The notes under the pieces: generated by a model | Database searches by the model: none | What the model was told of the DNA's origin: nothing | What the model saw: the letters and a program-made list of their open reading frames with translations, nothing else | Position numbers and translations under genes: made by a program | DNA from: Pseudomonadota bacterium | GTDB taxonomy: Bacteria; Pseudomonadota; Alphaproteobacteria; Caulobacterales; Caulobacteraceae | NCBI GenBank assembly: GCA_023436945.1 | Contig: JAEZHG010000043.1 | Coordinates: 1 to 8,264 of the forward strand | DNA: 8,264 bases | Reading direction: 5' to 3' | Part shown: piece by piece, positions 1 to 6,203 of the stretch | Layout of the letters: each line of letters starts with the position of its first letter | How positions within the stretch are numbered: the stretch's first letter is position 1

Positions 1-138
1 ACCGTGGTCTCGACCACCAAGAGCCAGCCGCCGCAAATCTCGGACGATCTGCGCCGTCAGGCCGATGTGTTCATCGATCTGGCAGACGCGGCAGAGTTCA
101 CCAAGCCGAAGGCTCCGACCGTGCCGCGCGAACGCTAA
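1..138 (+). CDS. C-terminal end of a probable NYN/LabA-type (DUF88) protein, partial
   Basis: An open frame runs from the first base of the window to a TAA at 136-138, giving the last 45 residues of a protein whose start lies outside. The visible tail contains VVSTTKSQPPQISDDLRRQA followed by DVFIDLADAAEF. From memory this matches the C-terminal end of alphaproteobacterial NYN-domain (LabA/DUF88) proteins, which have a PIN-like nuclease fold and are proposed to act on RNA. The catalytic acidic residues would lie upstream and cannot be checked. The final residues (KPKAPTVPRER) look like an unstructured tail. The gene ends 22 bp before a strong terminator and converges on amiC. That the frame is coding is fairly safe, given the clean codon use and the terminator. 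The family name is a recollection from a short tail and could be wrong. Confidence 0.55.
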   Translation, partial: TVVSTTKSQPPQISDDLRRQADVFIDLADAAEFTKPKAPTVPRER

Positions 139-160
139 TCGCCGCGACACAGATAAAGAA

Positions 161-195
161 AAGCCCGCAGCCTCCGATGAGGCTGCGGGCTTTTT
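161..195. terminator. Bidirectional Rho-independent terminator between convergent genes
   Basis: A perfect 14-bp stem is formed by 161-174 pairing with 179-192, closed by a CGAT loop (175-178). On the plus strand it runs into a T tract (191-195), ending the NYN-like gene. On the minus strand the A-rich stretch before the stem (154-162) reads as TTTTCTTT, so the same hairpin can end amiC, whose stop codon is only 16 bp away. Confidence 0.93.
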
Positions 196-210
196 CATAT
201 CCGCTTGGGA

Positions 211-1419
211 TCAGCTGTTGTTTTCGCCGCTACCGGCCACGCGCACTGCGGCGGGTTCACGGAAATAGCCGTCGATACCCTCAGCGACGGAGCGCATCAG
301 GCGACGGCGCGAACGCTCGTCGGTCAGAACACGCTCGTCCGAAGGGTTGGTGATGAATCCCATCTCCAGCAGGACCGCAGGAACGTCCGGTGCCAACAGC
401 ACTGCCAGGCCCGCCGCGCGGTGGCTGCGGTTCAACATCGGATGCTGGTCACTCTCCAACTGCCCCACCAGAACGCGGGCCAATTGCGCCGAGCGGTTGC
501 GGTTCGCGCGCTGGGTCATGTCCAGTAGAATACGGTCCACCGAGGCATCACGGCCCGGAAGGCGCAGATCACGCTGCCAGTCATCATTACGGGTGAACTC
601 GCGCACAGCCCGCGTCGCGCCCTGTTCGGACAGGGTATAGACACTGACGCCGCGCATGGAGGTGTCCTCCAGCGCATCGGCGTGCAAAGATATAAAGAGA
701 TCTGCTCCCGCATCGCGAGCAATCTGCACACGACGGTTGTGGGCCACATAGACATCGCTGTCGCGGGTCAGGCGCACGCGATAACGCCCCGTGCGTTCCA
801 GCGCCGTTTTCAGATCACGCGCCGCGGCAAGGGTAATGCCCTTTTCCCAACCTTCGGAACCACGGGCACCGGGGTCGCGGCCACCGTGACCGGCGTCGAT
901 AACAATAAGGGGTTTTTCAGCACGCGGCTGCGGACGCGAGGCCGTCATCACCGGAGCGGGCGTCGCTCCTGTCGATTTCAGGTCGATCACATAGCGATAA
1001 TGCGGAACGCCATCACCGGGCGGCAGCAGGAAGCGGCGCTCGATCTCGGCACCACGCGCCAGTTGCAGATTAATGCGTGCGCCACCGCTGGCACCGTCAA
1101 GCTCATAGGTGCGGACAAGACCACTGCCCTGCCCCGCCAGTCCACGCGGCGGGGTGACACCCGACAGCGCGACACTGACCTGACCGTCAGAGCCATCCGC
1201 GATCACACGACCGCGCGTATCTCGGCCCAGATCAACAACCACACGCGTACGCTGGGCATCGCCGCCAAAGCGGATCCCCATGACCTGAACATCCGACCCG
1301 AAAGCCAGACTTAACCCAGCCGTCATCACAGCCGCGACAGTGACCGTGCCTGCCAAAGCAGTCATCGCCCACGCTCGCGGCCCCCAACGACCCGGACCTT
1401 CACGCCACTGAAAGCGCAT
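211..1419 (-). CDS. amiC: N-acetylmuramoyl-L-alanine amidase, AmiC type (AMIN + Amidase_3)
   Basis: This is a zinc amidase that cleaves the amide bond between N-acetylmuramic acid and the stem peptide of peptidoglycan, used to split septal wall at division. The protein has 402 residues. After a short basic N-terminus there is one hydrophobic segment (about 17-40), a signal peptide or anchor for export. An AMIN domain (about 44-150), known to target division sites, is followed by a linker and an Amidase_3 domain (about 171-387). The expected zinc ligands are His178 in IDAGHGG, Glu192 and His246 in SLHAD, and the catalytic Glu352 lies in LLEMGFITN, so it should be active. Length is normal for the family. 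The start at 1419 has an AAGGAG (1437-1432) about 12 nt upstream, a long spacing. The gene stands alone, divergent from rne. In several relatives I recall amiC being followed by a penicillin-binding protein 1A gene, which is absent here. Confidence 0.95.
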   Translation of the reverse strand: MRFQWREGPGRWGPRAWAMTALAGTVTVAAVMTAGLSLAFGSDVQVMGIRFGGDAQRTRVVVDLGRDTRGRVIADGSDGQVSVALSGVTPPRGLAGQGSGLVRTYELDGASGGARINLQLARGAEIERRFLLPPGDGVPHYRYVIDLKSTGATPAPVMTASRPQPRAEKPLIVIDAGHGGRDPGARGSEGWEKGITLAAARDLKTALERTGRYRVRLTRDSDVYVAHNRRVQIARDAGADLFISLHADALEDTSMRGVSVYTLSEQGATRAVREFTRNDDWQRDLRLPGRDASVDRILLDMTQRANRNRSAQLARVLVGQLESDQHPMLNRSHRAAGLAVLLAPDVPAVLLEMGFITNPSDERVLTDERSRRRLMRSVAEGIDGYFREPAAVRVAGSGENNS

Positions 1420-1469
1420 TTTGCGCGCAAGCTCCTTGCTAGACCAAGCTCACAAACTATCAACGGACG

Positions 1470-1484
1470 TTAAGGAATTGGTAA
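1470..1484. promoter_or_regulatory. Possible CtrA-type binding site (TTAA-N7-GTAA)
   Basis: TTAA at 1470-1473 and GTAA at 1481-1484 are separated by 7 bp, matching seven of eight bases of the CtrA consensus TTAA-N7-TTAA known from Caulobacter. It lies about 50 bp upstream of the amiC start, in the AT-richer promoter zone. Cell-cycle control of a septal amidase would make sense, but a single match this short can occur by chance. Confidence 0.3.
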
Positions 1485-1822
1485 ATGCAGAACAACGCGC
1501 AATCGTTTTGCATTTTGTCCAAATGGCGCCTATTGTTGAAAGACCGCGACCGATCGCGCCTACGCCCCTGTGAGGCGTCGGGCACGCCCTCCTCGCGGCG
1601 TACTTATGATTTTCACCTAATTCCTACGGGTCACCGGCTTGGCCGACACCCAAAGGATCAAGGGTTTGGACCGCAGCCTATTATGGGCGCGACCGGACCC
1701 CGGACCGACAGAACCTATGGGCCGACACGCCTGCGATTTTAATTGGCACTCCTTTGCCACCCCGGCCTCAGGCGGGGAACAATCGCGCGTCGTCGCCCGT
1801 CATCCCATTCGGCGAGCCGCCT

Positions 1823-1894
1823 CCCTGCACACGGGACACCTCCTAGCGAGAAACCTCGCAGGGCAAGAGCAGGCGCGCCAGAGAGAGACCCTGC
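1823..1894 (+). promoter_or_regulatory. Competing hairpins directly upstream of the rne start codon
   Basis: The segment 1855-1863 can pair in three ways. CTCGC-AGG (1855-1862) pairs with CCT-a-GCGAG (1842-1850) in a short hairpin with an AAAC loop. The overlapping GCAGGG (1858-1863) can instead pair with CCCTGC at 1889-1894, which abuts the ATG at 1895, or with an upstream CCCTGC at 1823-1828. The downstream pairing would enclose the purine-rich GAGAGAGA (1881-1888), the only ribosome-binding candidate near the start. The pairings are seen in the sequence; a regulatory role is inferred. Confidence 0.4.
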
Positions 1895-4711
1895 ATGTCA
1901 AAGACCATGTTGATCGATGCGGCGCACGCGGAAGAAACGCGCGTCGCTATCGTGGACGGCCGTCAGGTTGAGGAATTCGATTTTGAATCCCGCGCCCGTC
2001 GCCAGCTACGCGGCAATATCTATCTCGCCAAGGTAACCCGGGTCGAACCGAGCCTTCAGGCGGCCTTTGTTGAATACGGCGGAAACCGTCACGGCTTCCT
2101 CGCCTTCAACGAGATTCACCCCGACTACTACCAAATCCCTGTCGCCGACCGCGAAGCCATCATGGCCGAAGACGGTGACGACGAGGACGACAACGACGAT
2201 CTGGGCCGTGAAAACGGCGACGATGAAGGTGATGCCGAAGGCCGTCTGGCCGACGAAGAACGCCTGAAGCGCCGCCTGATGCGCCGCTACAAGATCCAGG
2301 ACGTCATCAAGCGCCGTCAGGTTCTGCTGGTACAGGTCGTCAAGGACGAACGCGGTGCCAAGGGCGCAGCCCTGACGACATGGCTGTCGCTGGCCGGTCG
2401 CTACTGCGTTCTCATGCCGAACACCGGCAAGGGCGGCGGCATCTCGCGCAAGATCACCAACACCTCGGACCGTCGCCGCCTGAAGGCTGCCGCTGCGGCC
2501 CTGAAGGTGCCGCAAGGCATGGGCCTGATCATCCGCACCGCCGGTGCCAAGCGCACCCGTGCCGAGATTAAGCGCGACTACGAATATCTGCTGCGTCTGT
2601 GGGCCACGATCCGCGACACCACCCTCAAGTCGAACGCCCCAGCGGTGATCTATGAGGAAGAAAACCTTGTCCGCCGCGCCGTGCGCGACATGTACGACAA
2701 GGATTTCGACGGCATTCAGGTCGAAGGCATCCAGGGCTTCAAGGAAGCCCGCGATTTCATGCGCGTGCTGATGCCGTCGCAGGCAAAGAAGATTCATCTG
2801 TATCAAGGTGCTCGTCCGCTGTTCGCATCGAATGGCATCGAAGAAGTCCTGACCCAGATCCACCAGCCGGTCGTCTCGCTGAAATCGGGCGGCTATCTGG
2901 TTATCAACCAGACCGAGGCGCTGGTCGCCATCGACGTGAACTCGGGTCGCTCGACCAAGGAACGTAACGTCGAGCAGACCGCCCTTAAGACCAACCTTGA
3001 GGCTGCCGTCGAGGCTGCACGCCAACTGCGCCTGCGCGACTTGGCCGGTCTGGTCGTCATCGACTTCATCGATATGGATGAAGGCAAGAACAACCGCGCC
3101 GTTGAGAAGGCTCTGAAGGACGCGCTGGCCAAGGATCGCGCCCGCATCCAGATGGGCCGCATCTCGCCCTTCGGCCTGATGGAAATCAGCCGCCAGCGTC
3201 GCCGCCTCGGCGTTATCGAAGGCGCGACCGAGGCTTGCGCCTGCTGTCAGGGTACCGGCCGCGTGCGCTCGGCAGAATCCGCTTCCCTCACCGTCCTGCG
3301 CGCTGTCGAGATCGAGGCTGGCCGCAACGGTGCAGGCTGCATCACCCTGCGCGTCACGACCGCTGTTGCCCTCTATATCCTGAACCACAAGCGCGACTAT
3401 CTGCAGCGCCTCGAAGCCACCCGTGGCCTCAAGGTCATCATCCAGATCGATGACTCGCTGGCTCAGGGCGAACACCATATCGACCGCACCGAAACCAACG
3501 AAGACTTCGTCGCTCCGGAAAGCCAGATCGACCTGTCTGAACTGGATGACGGTATCGACGACAACGCTGTCTTCGATGAGGACGAGGAAGAAGAAGAGGA
3601 CGATGACGTCCTCGAAGCTTCCGACGACGAAGAAGGCGAAGCTGGCGAGGAACATGATGGCGAGCGCGCCGAGCGTGATGAGGACGGCCGTGGTGGCCGC
3701 CGTCGTCGCCGCCGTCGTGGTGGCCGTCGTGACGAGGAAGCGCCGGAAACCCGCGCCTCTGACGAGGACGAGGAAGACAGCCGTGGTGGCCGTCGCCGCC
3801 GTGGTCGCCGCGGTGGTCGCCGCAGCCGTGAGGACGGTGATCGCGACGTCTACAGCTGGGTGCGTGGCCGCACCCCGTCGTTGGAAGATCCCTATGTCTG
3901 GTTCGACCCGCTGAACCCGCAACGTCCGGAGCGCACCGAGCGTCCGGAACGCGTGCAGCGTGAAGTGACCGAAGGCGTCGAGGCCGAAACCGGTACCGAA
4001 GTGGCACTGGAAGAGGTTCAGGGCGAAGGCAATGGCCGTCGTTCGCGCCGTCGTCGCGGTCGTGGCCGTGGTCGCAACCGTGACCAGTCTGAAAACGGTG
4101 CCGAACTGGCCCACGAGGACAAGGTCGAAGACCGCGCCACCAACGAAGGTCTGCCGGTCGAGGGTAATCCCGAAGCGCCGATCGCCGTTGTGATCGAAGC
4201 TGAAGGTGATACCGTCGCCGAAGCCGAGGTTGAGGCCGTCGCCACGACCGAAACCGAAGCTCCGAAGCGTCGCCGCGTCCGTCGCAAGACCCGCAGCACC
4301 AACAGCGAGGCAGCTTCTGACGCCACTCCGGTCGTATCGGAAGAACAGCCAGAGTTCGTGGCTCCGATCACGGATGACACCCGTTCGGCCATTCCGGCGA
4401 TTCTGGATGTAACGCCTGCCGTCGCTCGCAAGATCGAAAAGGCTATCGAACGCGTCGAGGAAACCGAGGCGCAAGTCACCGAGGCTAAGGCCGAGGTTGT
4501 CGAGGCTGTAGCTGTCGAAGCCTCTGCCGCTCAGGTGGATGTGGCTCAGACCATCGAGGTCGAGGCTCCGAAGACCGAAGCTGTCGCTGAAACGGTTGTT
4601 GAAACCGTCGAGGAAACCGCTCCGGTGGACATTGCCGACATCATCGCCAACGATCCGAACCAGATCACCGAGGCTCCCGAGAAGCCGAAGCGTGGTTGGT
4701 GGCGCCGTTGA
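1895..4711 (+). CDS. rne: Ribonuclease E, degradosome scaffold endoribonuclease
   Basis: RNase E cuts single-stranded AU-rich RNA in mRNA decay and in rRNA and tRNA processing, and scaffolds the RNA degradosome. The protein has 938 residues. An S1 domain (about 36-150) carries an acidic insertion (91-116), followed by the 5'-sensor region and the DNase I-like catalytic domain. Asp347 (AIDVNSGR) and Asp390 (VVIDFIDM) align with E. coli catalytic Asp303 and Asp346. The zinc-link is CACC (448-451), its outer cysteines matching E. coli Cys404 and Cys407. From about 525 the protein is predicted disordered, with alternating acidic and arginine-rich blocks and an aromatic island (653-675). It ends in GWWRR; GWW is the PNPase-binding element described for Caulobacter RNase E. 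The start is preceded by GAGAGAGA about 6 nt upstream, and MSKTMLIDA is a typical alphaproteobacterial N-terminus. No terminator is visible in the 54 bp before the next gene, so readthrough is possible. Confidence 0.98.
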   Translation: MSKTMLIDAAHAEETRVAIVDGRQVEEFDFESRARRQLRGNIYLAKVTRVEPSLQAAFVEYGGNRHGFLAFNEIHPDYYQIPVADREAIMAEDGDDEDDNDDLGRENGDDEGDAEGRLADEERLKRRLMRRYKIQDVIKRRQVLLVQVVKDERGAKGAALTTWLSLAGRYCVLMPNTGKGGGISRKITNTSDRRRLKAAAAALKVPQGMGLIIRTAGAKRTRAEIKRDYEYLLRLWATIRDTTLKSNAPAVIYEEENLVRRAVRDMYDKDFDGIQVEGIQGFKEARDFMRVLMPSQAKKIHLYQGARPLFASNGIEEVLTQIHQPVVSLKSGGYLVINQTEALVAIDVNSGRSTKERNVEQTALKTNLEAAVEAARQLRLRDLAGLVVIDFIDMDEGKNNRAVEKALKDALAKDRARIQMGRISPFGLMEISRQRRRLGVIEGATEACACCQGTGRVRSAESASLTVLRAVEIEAGRNGAGCITLRVTTAVALYILNHKRDYLQRLEATRGLKVIIQIDDSLAQGEHHIDRTETNEDFVAPESQIDLSELDDGIDDNAVFDEDEEEEEDDDVLEASDDEEGEAGEEHDGERAERDEDGRGGRRRRRRRGGRRDEEAPETRASDEDEEDSRGGRRRRGRRGGRRSREDGDRDVYSWVRGRTPSLEDPYVWFDPLNPQRPERTERPERVQREVTEGVEAETGTEVALEEVQGEGNGRRSRRRRGRGRGRNRDQSENGAELAHEDKVEDRATNEGLPVEGNPEAPIAVVIEAEGDTVAEAEVEAVATTETEAPKRRRVRRKTRSTNSEAASDATPVVSEEQPEFVAPITDDTRSAIPAILDVTPAVARKIEKAIERVEETEAQVTEAKAEVVEAVAVEASAAQVDVAQTIEVEAPKTEAVAETVVETVEETAPVDIADIIANDPNQITEAPEKPKRGWWRR
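3686..3829 (+). repeat. Low-complexity arginine/glycine coding repeat within rne
   Basis: This stretch encodes two RGG-like boxes (RGGRRRRRRRGGRR at 599-612 and RGGRRRRGRRGGRRSR at 630-645) around an acidic spacer. The DNA is built from recurring CGTGGTGGCCGTCG-like units, so it is imperfectly repetitive and could vary in length between strains. Arginine-rich blocks of this kind bind RNA in other RNase E tails. The repetition also helps keep the opposite strand free of stop codons. Confidence 0.6.
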
Positions 4712-4765
4712 TCGGCCATGATTTGACGTAATGACAGTAGGGAGACCGTCGCTCTGGAGTTCACC

Positions 4766-6181
4766 ATGATCCGGTTTTCCTCTGTTATTACCCGTGCGCT
4801 GGTTGCAGGGACTGCGGCGGCTGCCTTGATGGTAGCCGCCCTTCCCGCTTCCGCGCAGAACATGGTCCGCGATACCGAAATCGAGGCCATTATCGACGAG
4901 TGGTCGGCTCCGACCCTGACGGCCATGGGGCTGAACCCCGAGGAAGTCGAAATCCTTCTGGTCAACGACAACAGCCTGAACGCCTTTGCGACACGCGGGC
5001 GGATCATGGGTCTGAACACCGGCCTGATCCTCGAAACCAAGACCCCGAACCAGCTTCTGGGCGTCATCGCCCACGAAGCGGGCCACATCAAAAACCGCCA
5101 CACCCTGCGCGACGGCGCGCAAAATGCCGGCATGCAGCCCATGATCATGACCATGGCGCTGGGTGCATTGGCTGCATTGGCAGGCGCACCGGATGCAGGC
5201 GCGGCGCTTCTCGCCTCCAGTCAGTATTTCGGCACGCTGGGCGCACTTCGCTATATGCAGTCCCAAGAGGGCGAAGCCGATATTTCGGGCGCTCGCGCAC
5301 TGGAAGCCGCAGGCGAGTCAGGCCGTGGTCTGGTCGAGTTCTTCGAGAATTTCCGCTCTCAGGAAGTCTTCTCGGATGCCCGACGCTTCCCCTATTTCCG
5401 CAGCCACCCGCTGTCCTCGCAACGTATCGAGGCCCTGCGCGGTCCGGTGCAGCGCGCCTCGAACTATAACAAGACCGACAGCCCCGAGCGTCAGGCCCAG
5501 CATGATCTGGTGATCGCCAAGATCCGTGGCTTCATGGATCACCCGAACACCACGCTTCGCACCTATGCGGCCAGCGATACGTCGTTCCCTGCCCGCTATG
5601 CCCGCTCTATCGCCTATTACCGCAGCGGCCAGACAGAACGCGCACTCAGTGGCGTTGATACCCTTTTGGCCGAGCAACCCGACAATGCCTATCTGTGGGA
5701 GTTGAAGGGCCAGATCATCTTCGAAGAGGGCCGCCCCGCCGAGGCGATCGAGGCCCACAGCCGCGCGGTGCAACTGATGCCCGAGGCACCGCTGCTTCGC
5801 ATCAACCTGGCCCACGCCATGCTCGAGGCCAATACGCGCGAACTGACCGAGAAAGCCGAGACCGAGCTCAAGATCGCCCTTGCCCGCGAGGGTGACAATC
5901 CGATGGCGTGGCGCCTGCTCAGCCAGTCCTATGCCACCCAAGGCAAGGAGGGCGAGGCGCGTCTGGCATCTGCGGAATACTGGTTCGCCATGCGCCAACC
6001 GCAGCAGGCCAACCAGTTCGCCATGCGCGCCCGCGATCTTCTGGATCGCAACTCTCGCGAATGGCTGCGTGCGACCGACATTGTTCTGGCCTCCGGTGCC
6101 AGCGAAAACGACATTCAGGAAGCCGAGCGCCGCAACCAGCAGCGATCCCGCCAACGCGTTACCCCGCCCGGCAGCAACTAA
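4766..6181 (+). CDS. Periplasmic M48 metalloprotease with TPR tail, BepA-like
   Basis: This is probably a zinc protease and chaperone for outer-membrane protein quality control, like E. coli BepA (YfgC). The protein has 471 residues. A Sec signal peptide (1-30) ends in PASA before QN. The M48 domain follows: HEAGH at 103-107 (zinc ligands His103 and His107, catalytic Glu104) and EGEAD at 168-172, where Glu168 is the expected third ligand. His214 in FRSHPLSSQR corresponds to the histidine that in BepA (His246) acts as a latch over the active site. Hydrophobic stretches between about 124 and 150 resemble the membrane-facing region of the family. The C-terminal half (about 275-425) consists of helical TPR-type repeats. 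GGAG (4756-4759) lies 6 nt before the ATG. The gene follows rne by 54 bp and precedes the DsbA-family gene by 22 bp. The family is secure; the substrates are inferred. Confidence 0.9.
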   Translation: MIRFSSVITRALVAGTAAAALMVAALPASAQNMVRDTEIEAIIDEWSAPTLTAMGLNPEEVEILLVNDNSLNAFATRGRIMGLNTGLILETKTPNQLLGVIAHEAGHIKNRHTLRDGAQNAGMQPMIMTMALGALAALAGAPDAGAALLASSQYFGTLGALRYMQSQEGEADISGARALEAAGESGRGLVEFFENFRSQEVFSDARRFPYFRSHPLSSQRIEALRGPVQRASNYNKTDSPERQAQHDLVIAKIRGFMDHPNTTLRTYAASDTSFPARYARSIAYYRSGQTERALSGVDTLLAEQPDNAYLWELKGQIIFEEGRPAEAIEAHSRAVQLMPEAPLLRINLAHAMLEANTRELTEKAETELKIALAREGDNPMAWRLLSQSYATQGKEGEARLASAEYWFAMRQPQQANQFAMRARDLLDRNSREWLRATDIVLASGASENDIQEAERRNQQRSRQRVTPPGSN

Positions 6182-6203
6182 TCCCCCTTAAGAACCCGAG
6201 CTT

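Larger units (their letters stand above)
1420..1894. promoter_or_regulatory. Divergent amiC/rne intergenic region and probable rne leader
   Basis: These 475 bp must hold the promoters of amiC (leftward) and rne (rightward). The part near amiC (about 1440-1540) is AT-richer and is the likelier promoter zone. The rest is GC-rich with several potential RNA hairpins on the rne strand: 1545-1558 (CGCGA/TCGCG), 1574-1588 (GGCGT/ACGCC), about 1760-1777 (CCCCG/CGGGG) and 1842-1862. A tandem 7-bp repeat CCGGACC sits at 1693-1706. Weak promoter-like matches for rne are TTGAAAG (1536-1542) followed by GCCTACGC (1558-1565), and TATGAT at 1605-1610; neither is convincing alone. Long structured leaders are known for rne in enterobacteria, where RNase E cleaves its own leader to autoregulate, so a similar role is possible here. 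No convincing gene was found, although some short open frames cross it. Confidence 0.6.

Noticed and set aside
682..1314. A 210-codon plus-strand frame opposite amiC
   Set aside because: It lies wholly within a gene with intact catalytic motifs, and its translation is rich in R, T and H with no domain. It is a shadow frame.
1639..1971. A 110-codon plus-strand frame running into the 5' end of rne
   Set aside because: It overlaps the rne start in another frame, has no Shine-Dalgarno and has an R/H/G-rich composition typical of untranslated GC-rich DNA.
3686..3829. Repeat array in rne considered as a CRISPR or tandem-repeat element
   Set aside because: The repetition follows codon runs for Arg and Gly, has no regular spacers and stays in frame with the protein.
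4723..4728. TTGACG between rne and the BepA-like gene as a -35 box
   Set aside because: No acceptable -10 element follows at the usual spacing, and the 54-bp gap is compatible with readthrough from rne.
2006..5266. A 1086-codon open frame on the minus strand, antisense to rne and part of the BepA-like gene
   Set aside because: It is aligned codon-on-codon with the two real genes, so it stays open simply because TTA, CTA and TCA codons are avoided in GC-rich coding DNA. Its translation is low-complexity (Ala/Thr, Gly/Asp runs) and mirrors the repeats of rne. It has no recognisable domain and would span two unrelated genes.
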